Source: Nitrospirota bacterium
Lineage (GTDB): Bacteria; Nitrospirota; UBA9217
Assembly (NCBI GenBank): GCA_035516965.1
Contig: DATIZR010000049.1
Span: 20,241 to 84,240 of the forward strand
DNA length: 64,000 nucleotides
Direction: 5' to 3'
Part shown: piece by piece, positions 1 to 8,857 of the stretch
Position numbering within the stretch: the stretch's first letter is position 1
How the letters are laid out: every line of letters starts with the position of its first letter
The notes under the pieces: generated by a model
The model's database searches: none
What the model saw: the letters and a program-made list of their open reading frames with translations, nothing else
What the model was told of the DNA's origin: nothing
Made by a program: the position numbers and the translations under genes

Positions 1-1
1 G

Positions 2-403
2 TTCACCGGAGACATCGGGACCGGGGCGGAGGGGGCGCTGCTCCACGGGGAGAGAGATTTGAAGTGCGACCTGCTCAAGGTGCCGCACCACGGGAGCAGA
101 AGCTCGAGCTCCGAGGCCTTCGTCGCTGCCGCGCGGCCTTTGCTCGCGGTCGTGACCGTTGGCCGGGAGAACCGCTACCACCATCCTGCGGAAGAGGTCA
201 TCGAGCGGTATCAGCGAACGGGATCGCGCATCTATCGGACGGACCGCGATGGAGCGGTATTCATCCGGGACGACGACCGGGGGCTGCAGGCGATGGCGTG
301 GAGCGACCGGGAACTCTCCCGCATCAGGGAGATCGGGGAAACATCGCTGCAGCTCGAGCGGGAGAACTGGAAGCGGGTGTGGATCAGGAAATGGGAGCTT
401 TGA
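2..403 (+). CDS. comEC: ComEC/Rec2-family DNA uptake protein, C-terminal fragment
   Basis: The window opens inside this gene; only the last 133 codons are present. The visible part is the end of a metallo-beta-lactamase-like domain: FTGDIG at the start, then the hallmark VPHHGS followed by a Ser-rich stretch, then YHHP and RIYRTDRDGAV, the usual order at the C-terminus of ComEC/Rec2 proteins. In that family an N-terminal membrane channel carries single-stranded DNA across the inner membrane, and this periplasmic domain is the proposed nuclease. About 50 residues follow the domain and end in WEL. The last 20 bases overlap the 3' end of the convergent LysR gene. The missing 5' part prevents checking the channel, so a stand-alone MBL-fold hydrolase cannot be fully excluded. 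Confidence 0.8.
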   Translation, partial: FTGDIGTGAEGALLHGERDLKCDLLKVPHHGSRSSSSEAFVAAARPLLAVVTVGRENRYHHPAEEVIERYQRTGSRIYRTDRDGAVFIRDDDRGLQAMAWSDRELSRIREIGETSLQLERENWKRVWIRKWEL

Positions 404-1292
404 TCGGGTAGACCTTGAGGAAGCCGAGGAACTCCTTGGCCGTATGGGTGCAGTAGTTCCGCTTCGGGGAAATGATACTGAAGTTGCGGTGGAATTTGAT
501 GTCCTTGAACATGGTCGCCTTCAGGCTGCCGTACTTGATGGCCGAGCGCGCAGCCCAGGCGGACACGATGGAGACGCCCATGCCTTCCTCGACGGCGCTC
601 TTGATGGATTCCGTGCTGCCGAGCACGAGGGCGATCCTGAGGTTGTCAAGCTTGATGCCGTGGTCGTCCAGATGCTTCAGGATGATCTGGCGGGTGCCCG
701 ACCCTTCTTCCCGGAGAATCATCGGCTCCTTGGTCAGGTCGATGGCCGGTATGTTCCTGCGTTCGGCCCAGGGATGGGCTGGCGACATGATCACCACGAG
801 CTCGTCCGATAGCAGCGTGTCCACGGTGAAGCGCTGTTTGCTCACGTCGCCCTCGACGAGCGCGATGTCGATCTCGCCGGCGTTCAGCTTTTCGGTGATC
901 GTCTTCGTATTGTTCACCACGAGCGAGATGTTGACCTGGGGAACCTTTTTCTTGAAGGCGGCAATGATCGAGGGCAGGAGATAGTTGCCGATGGTGGAGC
1001 TGGCGCCGATGGAGAGGGAGCCCTTGATCGAGCCCGTGATCTCGCTGATGTTCTTCTGGGCTTCCGCGTAGAGCGCCAGGATCTCCTTGGCCCGCTTGTA
1101 CAGGATCTCGCCCGCAGGGGTCAGGTTGATGGAATTGCCGGAACGATCGAACAGCCGGGTCTCGTACAGCTCCTCCATGGCCTGCACCTGGAGGCTGACC
1201 GCCGGCTGCGTCAAATGGATCAGCTCCGAAGCCTTCGAAAAGCTCTTCGTCTCCGCGACAGCGCAGAACACTCTCAGTTTATGATCTTCCAT
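384..1292 (-). CDS. LysR-family transcriptional regulator
   Basis: 302 residues, normal for LysR regulators. Residues 1-60 form the winged HTH, with FSKASELIHLTQPAVSLQV as the recognition region. Residues from about 90 form the periplasmic-binding-like effector domain (GSLSIGASSTIGNYLLP, then EGSGTR near 195). The effector domain looks closest to the CysB/CysL/CbbR-like group, but the ligand cannot be told. The gene is convergent with comEC and overlaps it by 20 bases. Upstream it has a clear sigma70-type promoter (1365-1393). No obvious target operon lies beside it, since the next gene on the same strand is cca. The start ATG at 1292 has only a weak ribosome binding site. Confidence 0.9.
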   Translation of the reverse strand: MEDHKLRVFCAVAETKSFSKASELIHLTQPAVSLQVQAMEELYETRLFDRSGNSINLTPAGEILYKRAKEILALYAEAQKNISEITGSIKGSLSIGASSTIGNYLLPSIIAAFKKKVPQVNISLVVNNTKTITEKLNAGEIDIALVEGDVSKQRFTVDTLLSDELVVIMSPAHPWAERRNIPAIDLTKEPMILREEGSGTRQIILKHLDDHGIKLDNLRIALVLGSTESIKSAVEEGMGVSIVSAWAARSAIKYGSLKATMFKDIKFHRNFSIISPKRNYCTHTAKEFLGFLKVYPIKAPIS

Positions 1293-1364
1293 AGGTTAGA
1301 CGGATCGTAAAAGGTGGAGTAGTGGAATTGATGCACTATCCGAAGGCTGCGGCTGCAAGGTTCA

Positions 1365-1393
1365 TTTATAAATCAAACGGTTGTTGTTGTCAA
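1365..1393 (-). promoter_or_regulatory. Sigma70-type promoter of the LysR gene
   Basis: On the minus strand TTGACA (1388-1393) is followed after exactly 17 bases by TATAAA (1365-1370), about 73 bases before the LysR start codon. Just upstream (1401-1416) the hexamer ATAAGG occurs twice 10 bases apart, and a perfect 12-base palindrome GGATTATAATCC lies at 1430-1441. Either could be an autoregulatory site, but this is a guess. Confidence 0.7.
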
Positions 1394-1451
1394 GCAGATT
1401 ATAAGGAAACATAAGGTTACTATAAAAAAGGATTATAATCCGATGAAAGGA

Positions 1452-2873
1452 TCACTTCATATTGTCAATAAAATCGAGAGCTTCCTGGCGGTCCCTTAGC
1501 GTTCCCTCAGCCTGGCGCTCTTTTATCAGGTCAAGGATCTCGCGGAACCGCGGGCCCGGCGTGAGTCCCGCGTCGATCAGGTCCTGTCCGGTCACGAGCG
1601 GTTTTGCCTCCGTCTTCAGAAATTTCACATAGTAGTAGTCGAGAACAGCGGCCATGGGTTTTTCCGTGTCCATGAACCTGTCCCTCGGCATCAGGTCATA
1701 GGTTGCACGGGCATCGGCCTGGGAGAGGAGCAGGCTCTCGGGAAGCGCGTCGCCCAGGTCACGACAATAGCGGTACATGGCGTTCTTGCCCGGCCCCCCC
1801 GGAGCGGAGAGATTGAAGAGACGCATGTGGTGCTTGATGACCGACGTGACCATGGACTCAGTGTCGCGCGAGAGCCGGAAGCGGCCGCAGGTGTCCTTTG
1901 CCTTGAGCGCTCCGAGATTGTCATGGCCGTAAAAATGAATATGGCCGCTCTCATCGTGCGTGAAGGTGTCGGGCTTCGCGATATCATGCAGGAGACAGGC
2001 GAACCGGAGCGCCGCCTTGCGGGGGACGGGGTGCTCCAGGTGTTCGTCGAGGTGCTCCAGGACCTGAAGGTGGTGATCCGGTGATATCTTCTGCAAGTCG
2101 TCGAGCACAAAGTCCAGCTGCTCCACGGTCTTGAGCGAATGTGTCCGGACGTCATGGGTATGATACATTCCCGGAGAGAAACCGCCGAGCGCATCCAGCT
2201 CCGGGAAAAGCGGTGACAAGAGCCCGAGGCCGTCCATAAGGGCCAGGGAGCTGCCGGCGCCGCGCTGCGCCAGCACCTGAAAAAGCTCGTCCCGGATGCG
2301 TTCGGGAGCCGGGCGGGTCGTGAGGTCAGCCCGTGAACGGATGTGGTCCTGAGTCTTCGGGTCAATGCGGAAACCGAGCAGGGCCGCGAACCGGACGGCG
2401 CGCAGCAGGCGAAGAGGGTCATCATCGAGAACGTCCGGCCTCGTAACCCGGACGATTCTCTCGCGCACGTCCCTGCTTCCGTCGAAGGGGTCGATCAGTC
2501 CGTCGGCCGCCCCGGTTGCGAGGAACTTCCTCAGGTCGAGCGCCATGGCATTGACCGTGAAATCCCGGCGCCCGAGGTCGGCAGTCAGATCGGGACCTTC
2601 GAAGTTCGTGAAGTCAAACTGGACATCCCCGCCGGCATCACGCTTGACGACCCGGGAGATTTTCCGCTCTTCGTCGAGAAAGAAAAAACTACCGCCAATC
2701 CTGTCCGCGAACGCCTGCGCAACCGACTCGGAGCCCGATGGCATTGAAAGATCGAAATCCTTGATGTCACCGATGCCGATCAGCAGATCACGGACCGACC
2801 CGCCGACGAGATAAACCCTTTGTGGCGTCAGGCGAAGCAGGGAAGCGAGATATGGCAGGACGGCGGGATTCAT
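1452..2873 (-). CDS. cca: CCA tRNA nucleotidyltransferase / poly(A) polymerase family protein with HD domain
   Basis: 473 residues. The N-terminal class II nucleotidyltransferase head is clear: VYLVGGSVRDLL, then DFDLSM supplying the two catalytic Asp, and RRDFTVNAMALDL (motif RRD) near residue 105. A substrate-recognition helical region follows (LRLLRAVRFAALLGFRID). A C-terminal HD phosphohydrolase domain is marked by CLLHDIAKPDTF near residue 290 with further His residues. Family members add or repair the CCA end of tRNA, or polyadenylate RNA; sequence reading alone does not separate these. Bacteria with split CCA- and A-adding enzymes carry two such genes, so this could be only one activity. 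The ribosome binding site is weak. Confidence 0.85.
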   Translation of the reverse strand: MNPAVLPYLASLLRLTPQRVYLVGGSVRDLLIGIGDIKDFDLSMPSGSESVAQAFADRIGGSFFFLDEERKISRVVKRDAGGDVQFDFTNFEGPDLTADLGRRDFTVNAMALDLRKFLATGAADGLIDPFDGSRDVRERIVRVTRPDVLDDDPLRLLRAVRFAALLGFRIDPKTQDHIRSRADLTTRPAPERIRDELFQVLAQRGAGSSLALMDGLGLLSPLFPELDALGGFSPGMYHTHDVRTHSLKTVEQLDFVLDDLQKISPDHHLQVLEHLDEHLEHPVPRKAALRFACLLHDIAKPDTFTHDESGHIHFYGHDNLGALKAKDTCGRFRLSRDTESMVTSVIKHHMRLFNLSAPGGPGKNAMYRYCRDLGDALPESLLLSQADARATYDLMPRDRFMDTEKPMAAVLDYYYVKFLKTEAKPLVTGQDLIDAGLTPGPRFREILDLIKERQAEGTLRDRQEALDFIDNMK

Positions 2874-3092
2874 CGATGGTTCTCAGTATACCGCAAGACT
2901 CGCGTCATCTCCGACCGCCGGTATCCGGCCCCGCTAGAGCCGGTTGCGAGCAAAATTGCGGCCGCGGGGTCACGAGGAGGGAATATGGTTAGCTGCTTTC
3001 ATCATGTTCGATGCGGCTGATTCTTCCAGGCCTGCGTCGGCAAGGCTTGCCTTGTTCTGATCGAAGAACCGGTTGAGGCCACCGCGACGCCG
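2874..3092. other. Intergenic, no gene seen
   Basis: 219 bases between two minus-strand genes. No ORF with coding character, no clear promoter and no terminator were found. A minus-strand open stretch of about 40 codons follows the stop of the DUF4145 gene in the same frame, but it has no start of its own and is probably chance. Confidence 0.4.
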
Positions 3093-3785
3093 TCACATCT
3101 CCCGCGATTTTTCTTCAGCACCCGCACCGGCGATCTGCCGGATGGTCTCGAGCCGCTTGCGCCGCTCCTGCCGGGTCACATACCAGTCCTGGACGAGCGT
3201 CTCGATAAGGCCGATCAGGAGCTTGGCTTCTCCCGGTTCGGTGTCGAGGACCTCGGCGCTCCCGCCGTCCATGCGGGCACCGATCATGCCCGTGCCCCTG
3301 ACCGATTCGATGGTCTCCCACGTCAGCGGGTCTGCGGTCCCCTTGATCTGGCGGAACTCGTCGCTCAGGCTGGCCGGCTGCACCTGCCAAAAGTCCCGCA
3401 GCATTTCCGAGAGGCAGCGCCGGGAGAGCGCCGCCGCCACCTTGGGACTAAATTCGAGGGCGAGACAGGCCTCCCGGTAGTCCTCGAGCACGCGGGGAGG
3501 CAGGTCAACGGCGAAGGACCGCGCGCGCGACGGCGGGATCAGGGCCCACGTCTTGATGTGCTTCCCGGTGTAGGACCGTTTGCCGGAGATCTCCAGGCCG
3601 TGCAGGGAAGCGCTCAGGGAAAACTGGCGGCACGCGGGGTCCGGGCAGACCACGAACTTGACGACCAGCCGGCGTGGTCCCTCGGCGTTCTCGAGGGTGA
3701 GGTCCGCGAATGCCACCTGCCGCCCCGCGTCGGTGACGATCTGGTCTCGATTGCAGAATGGACAGTGCCACTGATATTCACTCAT
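3093..3785 (-). CDS. DUF4145-like protein with N-terminal zinc finger
   Basis: 230 residues. The N-terminus has CPFCNRDQ at residues 9-12 and a second Cys pair in VVCPDPACRQF near residue 47, consistent with a small zinc-binding finger. The middle part (PPRVLEDYREACLALEFSPKVA followed by ALSRRCLSEML) matches the core pattern of the DUF4145 family, found alone or attached to restriction and nuclease proteins. The C-terminal 40 residues are basic and helical. Function is unknown. The ribosome binding site GGGAGGAAGGA directly precedes the ATG. The gene follows aroB on the same strand with an 18-base gap, so it is probably transcribed with the aro genes; there is no evidence that it works with them. 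Confidence 0.8.
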   Translation of the reverse strand: MSEYQWHCPFCNRDQIVTDAGRQVAFADLTLENAEGPRRLVVKFVVCPDPACRQFSLSASLHGLEISGKRSYTGKHIKTWALIPPSRARSFAVDLPPRVLEDYREACLALEFSPKVAAALSRRCLSEMLRDFWQVQPASLSDEFRQIKGTADPLTWETIESVRGTGMIGARMDGGSAEVLDTEPGEAKLLIGLIETLVQDWYVTRQERRKRLETIRQIAGAGAEEKSREM

Positions 3786-3803
3786 TCCTTCCTCCCGGGG
3801 AGA

Positions 3804-4886
3804 TCACCCCGCAAGCAGCCCACGCAGACGCCCTTCGTCCCACTCCTTCGTGATGACCGCATCGCCGATCCGGCGGGGAAGGACGAACTTGACCTTGCCT
3901 GCCTCGGCCTTCTTGTCGACCTGCATGGTATCCATGAGCTCGGTCACTCCCGGCCTCCGCTTCAGCGCCGAAAGATCGCACGGCAGGCCGTAGGACCGGA
4001 TCAGGCGCTCCACGCGCTCCGGCACCGACGCGTCACACAGTCCGCTTTCCCGGGCAAGGCGCGATGCATAGACCATCCCGATGGCGACCGCCTCGCCGTG
4101 GCGCACGGTGTACTGCTCTGCGGTCTCGATGGCGTGCCCCACCGTGTGCCCGAAGTTCAGGATAGCCCGGAGCCCGCCCTCGCGTTCGTCCCTGCCAACC
4201 ACCTCTGCCTTGATCTCGCAGGAGCGCCGGACAATGTGCCCCAGGGCATCGGGGTCGAGGGCCTGGATACGGTCCCGGTTCGTCTCAAGGTACTCGAAGA
4301 GGACCGCGTCCCGGATGACGCCGTACTTGATGACCTCGGCCATGCCCGAGAGGAACTCCTCCCGGGGCAGGCTGGTGAGCACGTCGAGGTCCATCAGGAC
4401 CCTCTTCGGCTGGTAGAACGCGCCGATCATGTTCTTGCCCATGCCGTGGTTCACGCCGGTCTTGCCGCCGACGCTGCTGTCCACCATCGCGAGAAGCGTC
4501 GTGGGGACCTGGACGAACGGGACGCCGCGCATGTAGGTCGCCGCCGCGAAGCCCGTGAGGTCGCCGATCACGCCTCCGCCGAGAGCAACGAGAGCGGACT
4601 GACGGTCGAAGCTGTTGGTCAGGAGCGCGGTGTAGATCGCATTGGCCCAATCGAGGTTCTTGTACCGTTCCCCGTCCGGGACCTCGATGGACAGGACCAG
4701 GAACCCGGCGGCCTTGAGGCTGTCGACCAGCCGGCTGCCGTACAGCTTCTTGACGGTCGGGTTCGTGACCAGCGCCATTTTCCGGCCGAAACCGAGGCCC
4801 TGGAGCCGTTCGCCGGCGCGGTCGAGGCTCGCGCCGATCTCGATGTCATAGCTCCGGTCCCCCAGGCTCACGTTAACAATAGGCAT
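3804..4886 (-). CDS. aroB: 3-dehydroquinate synthase
   Basis: Second step of the shikimate pathway: DAHP to 3-dehydroquinate, an NAD- and metal-dependent cytosolic enzyme. 360 residues, the family length. Diagnostic segments are EVPDGERYKNL near residue 70, the glycine-rich NAD site GGGVIGDLTGFAAATYMRG near 105, the conserved VPTTLLAMVDSSVGGKTG, and the metal-site region LNFGHTVGHAIE near 245. The 5' end overlaps the 3' end of aroK by 14 bases, so the two are translationally coupled. The order on the minus strand is aroC, aroK, aroB, DUF4145. Confidence 0.97.
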   Translation of the reverse strand: MPIVNVSLGDRSYDIEIGASLDRAGERLQGLGFGRKMALVTNPTVKKLYGSRLVDSLKAAGFLVLSIEVPDGERYKNLDWANAIYTALLTNSFDRQSALVALGGGVIGDLTGFAAATYMRGVPFVQVPTTLLAMVDSSVGGKTGVNHGMGKNMIGAFYQPKRVLMDLDVLTSLPREEFLSGMAEVIKYGVIRDAVLFEYLETNRDRIQALDPDALGHIVRRSCEIKAEVVGRDEREGGLRAILNFGHTVGHAIETAEQYTVRHGEAVAIGMVYASRLARESGLCDASVPERVERLIRSYGLPCDLSALKRRPGVTELMDTMQVDKKAEAGKVKFVLPRRIGDAVITKEWDEGRLRGLLAG

Positions 4887-5388
4887 AACGGATTTTTTCC
4901 TTGATCTCCGTGATCACGGCCTCGACAGACTTCTCCGATGTATCGATGACAGCATCGGCCTGGGCATAGAACGGCGCCCGGCTTTCGAGCAGTTCCCCGA
5001 TCTTCGCCAGAGGGTCTTCGGTCCGGAGCAGGGGGCGATGGGTCTCGTGTCTGACGCGCTCGAAGATGACCTCGGGCCGGGCCGTGAGGCAAACGACGAA
5101 CCCGGCCTTCTTGAAGGCTTCACGGTTCGAGTCCCGGAGCACCGCACCGCCGCCGGTTGAGACCACCTGGCTCTCCCGCTGCAGGACCTCCCCGATGACT
5201 CGCGACTCGACCTCGCGGAAAAAGGGCTCGCCCTTCGTTGAGAAGATCTCCGTGACGGACATCTTCTGGTCGGCCTCGATCAGCAGGTCGGTGTCCACGA
5301 ACTGGTAGCCCACATCCTTCGCAAGCCCGGTGCCCACGCTGGTCTTGCCGACGCCCATGAAACCGGTCAGAATGATGTTCTTAAACAT
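4873..5388 (-). CDS. aroK: Shikimate kinase
   Basis: Phosphorylates shikimate at the 3-hydroxyl, fifth step of the pathway. 171 residues, typical size. The Walker A loop GFMGVGKTSVG is at residues 9-19, the DTD motif at 33-35 binds metal and shikimate, and the GGGAVLR motif near residue 80 binds substrate. The lid region RPEVIFERV and RPLL follow. It lies between aroC (135-base gap) and aroB (14-base overlap). Confidence 0.97.
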   Translation of the reverse strand: MFKNIILTGFMGVGKTSVGTGLAKDVGYQFVDTDLLIEADQKMSVTEIFSTKGEPFFREVESRVIGEVLQRESQVVSTGGGAVLRDSNREAFKKAGFVVCLTARPEVIFERVRHETHRPLLRTEDPLAKIGELLESRAPFYAQADAVIDTSEKSVEAVITEIKEKIRYAYC

Positions 5389-5523
5389 GATAATAACCGT
5401 TCAAATGTCAAAATACAGATGCCAAAGAATATTCAGAAGGAAAATCTCAGGGTGTCATTCACCGCGTTCATGAATATACCGATCGTGCTTTGAACGTTGC
5501 ACGCGGGGGTTGCCATTCCGGGC

Positions 5524-6714
5524 CTATCTCTTGGCCTGCTCCTCTTCCACTTCCATCCGTGCCTTCAGGAGCTTGTCGTAGGCAAGGTAATTCCGCTTCA
5601 TTTCATCGATGCTGTCGCCGCCGAACTTCTCGATAAGAGCCGACGCGATCTCAACGGCGACAGCCGCCTCGGCCACGACGCCCGCGGCAGGCACCGCGCA
5701 GGCGTCGGAACGCTCGATGCTCGCCTTGAAAGGCTTCTTGGTGACCATGTCCACGGAACGGAGCGGCTTGTAGAGCGTGGGGATCGGCTTCATGGCGGCG
5801 CGCAGAATGATGGCTTCGCCGTTGCTGATGCCCCCCTCGATTCCTCCTGCCATGTTCGTTCTGCGGGTAAAGCCCTGCTTCCTGTTCCAGAAGATCTCGT
5901 CGTGCACCTCGGAGCCGGGCTTGTTTGCGGCGCCGAACCCGGCGCCGACCTCGACGCCCTTGATCGCCTGGATGCTCATGAGGGCACCGGCGAGCCGGCT
6001 GTCCAGCTTGCGGTCCCAGTGAACGTGGCTGCCAAGCCCGATCGGAGCGCCCCTGATGATCAGTTCGAACACGCCGCCCAGCGTGTCGCCGGCTGCACGG
6101 GCCTGGTCGATCTTCTTCATCATCCGCTTTTCCGCTTCCGGGTCCGAGCACCGGAGCTCCGACGCCTCGGCGCGCTTCCTGATCTCCTGCGGCGAGACCT
6201 TGGGCACCTTGGCGAACACGCCGCCGATGCTGAGCACATGGCTGATGATCTCGATGCCGAACTCTTCCAGCAGCCGCTTTGCGACGGCACCGACGGCAAC
6301 GCGCATGGCCGTCTCCCGTGCACTCGACCGCTCCAGGATGTTCCGGATGTCCGGCGTGCCGTACTTGAGCGCTCCCGCAAGGTCCGCGTGGCCCGGACGG
6401 GGCCTGGTAACGGGGTCGGCGGTGTTCAGGAACATGGGGTCGGGCGACATCTTGTCGCGCCAGTTGTCCCAGTCCTTGTTGCGGACCATGAGCCCGATAG
6501 GGCTGCCCAGGGTCCTGCCCCAGCGGACACCGCTGGAGATCTTGACCGAGTCCTTCTCGATCTTCATGCGGCCGCCGCGTCCATACCCTACCTGGCGCCT
6601 GGCCAGGTCGCGGTCTATGTCCGTCATACGGATGAGGAGCCCAGCAGGCACTCCCTCGATGATGCCCGTGAGAAGCTCGCCGTGAGACTCTCCGGCGGTG
6701 AGAAAACGTAGCAT
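5524..6714 (-). CDS. aroC: Chorismate synthase
   Basis: Last step of the shikimate pathway: removes phosphate from EPSP to give chorismate, using reduced FMN. The open frame runs 24 codons further upstream, but the ATG at 6714 is preferred. It starts with the canonical [12 protein letters not shown], and GGAGG sits four bases before it. This gives 396 residues. Signatures are [11 protein letters not shown] near residue 45, the RPRPGHADL segment near 110, [17 protein letters not shown] near 135, and the C-terminal [17 protein letters not shown] good promoter lies directly upstream (6758-6786), probably driving aroC-aroK-aroB. Confidence 0.97.
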   Translation of the reverse strand: MLRFLTAGESHGELLTGIIEGVPAGLLIRMTDIDRDLARRQVGYGRGGRMKIEKDSVKISSGVRWGRTLGSPIGLMVRNKDWDNWRDKMSPDPMFLNTADPVTRPRPGHADLAGALKYGTPDIRNILERSSARETAMRVAVGAVAKRLLEEFGIEIISHVLSIGGVFAKVPKVSPQEIRKRAEASELRCSDPEAEKRMMKKIDQARAAGDTLGGVFELIIRGAPIGLGSHVHWDRKLDSRLAGALMSIQAIKGVEVGAGFGAANKPGSEVHDEIFWNRKQGFTRRTNMAGGIEGGISNGEAIILRAAMKPIPTLYKPLRSVDMVTKKPFKASIERSDACAVPAAGVVAEAAVAVEIASALIEKFGGDSIDEMKRNYLAYDKLLKARMEVEEEQAKR

Positions 6715-6757
6715 GCGTCCTCCCTGAAATACAGCGAATTTCCTGGAAATTTGGCGC

Positions 6758-6786
6758 ATCATAACAAATTTAGGATAGAAGTGCAA
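6758..6786 (-). promoter_or_regulatory. Promoter of the aroC-aroK-aroB operon
   Basis: Minus-strand TTGCAC (6781-6786), a 17-base spacer and TATGAT (6758-6763), 44 bases before the chosen aroC ATG. Its position also argues against the longer aroC start at 6786, which would overlap the -35 box. Confidence 0.65.
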
Positions 6787-6907
6787 TCGAAAGTATGGTA
6801 TATTCCGGGGTATATTTCGGTATTTTGGGGATTTTTCCTCTTTTTTATGGGGTTTTTTAGTAGTTTAATCCGCAAGCCCCGGCATCCGTAGCTTCCGGGA
6901 GGGTGGC

Positions 6908-7105
6908 ATGCGCTATTCGCAAGGCGCCTTTGGCAGGGTTTTTATCGTCAAGTTCGAGGACTGGGACGACCTCCTCATGGGCCTCAGGGAAGTGGCTGCC
7001 CGGGGAAAGGTCAAGGCCGGTACGATCGGGAATTGAGCGAGATGAACGGGCATCATGATGCTGGAGTTGAAATGACCTTGAAGAGGGTGAGGCATCGGCG
7101 ATGAG
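6908..7105 (+). pseudogene. Decayed PPC/DUF296-type gene
   Basis: An ATG at 6908 opens 42 codons beginning MRYSQGAFGRVFIVKFEDWD. This resembles the N-terminus of PPC/DUF296 proteins (start, short strand, then an E-D-x-D-D-L segment and a helix). The frame stops at TGA 7034-7036, where the family normally continues for about another 95 residues. Within the next 40 bases, in another frame, lies GIMMLELK, which resembles the family's late strand (V-I-x-E-L-K). The most economical reading is a gene with an internal deletion and frame breaks. It ends immediately before mqnB. No function is expected. Confidence 0.5.
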
Positions 7106-7117
7106 ACGAGCTATACC

Positions 7118-7837
7118 ATGATCGCGCTCCTTTGTTCCGTTGAGGCCGAAGCAGAACTGCTGAAGGCCAGGGCAGCGGTGGCAAGAAGCGCCGTGATAGG
7201 CTCCAAAACCATCATGGAGGGAACGATCGACGGCAGCGACGTGCTGCTCTGCGTCTCCGGTATGGGCAAGGTCAATTCGGCCCATGGGGCTTCACTCCTG
7301 ATGACCCGCTACGACCCCGAAGCCCTTATCATCTTCGGCATCGGCGGCGCCTACCCGGCTTCCGGCGCGGCGATCGGCGATGTGGTGCTGGCGAACGAGG
7401 AAATCGCGGGCGATGAAGGGGTCCTGATCGCCGAGGGGTTCAAGGACACCGAGTATATGGGAATCCCGCTGCTCAGGACCGCCGGCTCCGTCATATTCAA
7501 TGACTACCCTGCTCCGGAAGGGCTGTTGAAGAAGGCCCTCCAGGCGCTCCAGTCCAGCCCCGGTCGCGTACAGGCTGGCCCCTTTGTCACCCTGTCCACG
7601 TGCACGGGGACCGCTGCGCGCGCGCGCGAGCTTGAAGCGCGCTACCACGGGTTGTGCGAGAACATGGAGGGCGCGGCCGCGGCCCAGGTCGCTCAGTACC
7701 ATCAGGTGCCGTGGCTCGAAGTGCGGGCCATTTCGAACATCGTCGAAGACCGGGATCTCTCCAAATGGGACATTCCACGGGCGGCCGATGCTGTCCAGAG
7801 GGCGGTCCTCCGGATCCTGGGGGCATGGAAACAGTGA
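7118..7837 (+). CDS. mqnB: Futalosine hydrolase
   Basis: Cleaves futalosine to hypoxanthine and dehypoxanthine futalosine in the alternative menaquinone pathway. 239 residues with the nucleoside phosphorylase fold: MIALLCSVEAEA at the start, GMGKVNSAHGASLL near 50, FGIGGAYPASGAAIGDVVLA near 75, and the purine/ribose-site ENMEGAAAAQVA near 190. The late SNIVEDRDLSKWDIP segment is typical of MqnB rather than MTA/SAH nucleosidase. mqnD follows after 81 bases on the same strand, which supports the assignment. The other mqn genes are not in the window. Confidence 0.93.
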   Translation: MIALLCSVEAEAELLKARAAVARSAVIGSKTIMEGTIDGSDVLLCVSGMGKVNSAHGASLLMTRYDPEALIIFGIGGAYPASGAAIGDVVLANEEIAGDEGVLIAEGFKDTEYMGIPLLRTAGSVIFNDYPAPEGLLKKALQALQSSPGRVQAGPFVTLSTCTGTAARARELEARYHGLCENMEGAAAAQVAQYHQVPWLEVRAISNIVEDRDLSKWDIPRAADAVQRAVLRILGAWKQ

Positions 7838-7918
7838 ATCGCGCGCACCTGCTCGAACACAGGTCGATCGGCTCATGCCGGATCTAACGATAGGACACAG
7901 CTTCCCCGTGCAACACCT

Positions 7919-8782
7919 ATGACACAGACGCTTACCATAGGCTATTCCCCCTGCCCGAACGATACATTCATCTTTTACGCTCTCATCCACGGCAGGGTCA
8001 GGGTCCCCGGCATCGCGTTTCGCGAACAGCTCGAAGACGTGGAGACGCTGAACCGGATGGCGCTCGAGGGCGAGCTCGATATCACCAAGATATCCTATCA
8101 CGCGCTGGGCCATCTGCGCGACCAGTACGCGCTGCTCCGTTCCGGAAGCGCCCTCGGCAGGGGATGCGGGCCGTTGATCGTAGCAAAGCCGGGGACCGGC
8201 CTTCCGGACCTGAAGCACGGCATGATCGCGATACCCGGCAGGATGACAACTGCCTTCGTCCTGCTCAGATTGTATGACCCTTCGATGCAAAACGTGCAGG
8301 TAATGACCTTCGACCGGATCATGGATGCCGTCGCGACGGGACAGGCCGCTGCGGGACTGATCATCCATGAGAGCAGGTTCACGTACCACCGGTACGGCCT
8401 CGAAAAGCTGCTCGATCTGGGCGAATGGTGGGAAGGGCACTCCGGACTGCCCATCCCCCTGGGCGGCATCCTGGGAAAACGATCCCTCGGGAAAGACATT
8501 CTGCTCGCCGTCGAGGATGGGATCCGCCAAAGCCTCCGCTTCGCCCGGACGCATGAGCAGGAGGTCATGGACTATTGCAGGAAGCACAGTCAGGAGATGG
8601 ACGAGCAGGTGATGAAAAGCCATATCGCTCTCTATGTGAATGACTTCTCGATCGATCTGGGCGAGGAAGGAATCAGGGCGGTCCGCAGGCTGTTCGATGA
8701 AGCCGAAGCACTGGGCATATTCCCCCGGTCCGATAAACCGCTTCTCGCGGATGGCAAAAAATCCGTCGGCATGAAAACGTGA
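7919..8782 (+). CDS. mqnD: 1,4-dihydroxy-6-naphthoate synthase
   Basis: Converts cyclic dehypoxanthine futalosine to 1,4-dihydroxy-6-naphthoate in the futalosine menaquinone route. 287 residues, the usual length. The start LTIGYSPCPNDTFIFYAL is the family signature. ITKISYHAL, GCGPLIVAK and the C-terminal periplasmic-binding-like lobe (MAFDRIMDAV-like MTFDRIMDAV, then LIIHESRFTY) follow. The product is a soluble two-lobed protein. It is likely co-transcribed with mqnB. Confidence 0.95.
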   Translation: MTQTLTIGYSPCPNDTFIFYALIHGRVRVPGIAFREQLEDVETLNRMALEGELDITKISYHALGHLRDQYALLRSGSALGRGCGPLIVAKPGTGLPDLKHGMIAIPGRMTTAFVLLRLYDPSMQNVQVMTFDRIMDAVATGQAAAGLIIHESRFTYHRYGLEKLLDLGEWWEGHSGLPIPLGGILGKRSLGKDILLAVEDGIRQSLRFARTHEQEVMDYCRKHSQEMDEQVMKSHIALYVNDFSIDLGEEGIRAVRRLFDEAEALGIFPRSDKPLLADGKKSVGMKT

Positions 8783-8857
8783 CGTACATCGAAGGGGCGG
8801 CCCCTTGTGGCCGCTTACGGAGAGTGACCTCTCAGGGTTACTCCTGCAGACATTTAT

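Noticed and set aside
2960..3092. Read-through extension of the DUF4145 protein past its TGA by about 41 codons
   Set aside because: In GC-rich DNA an open stretch of this length is expected often by chance, and the extension has no recognisable motif.
3558..4904. Plus-strand open frame of 448 codons opposite aroB
   Set aside because: Shadow of aroB on the other strand; no family resemblance.
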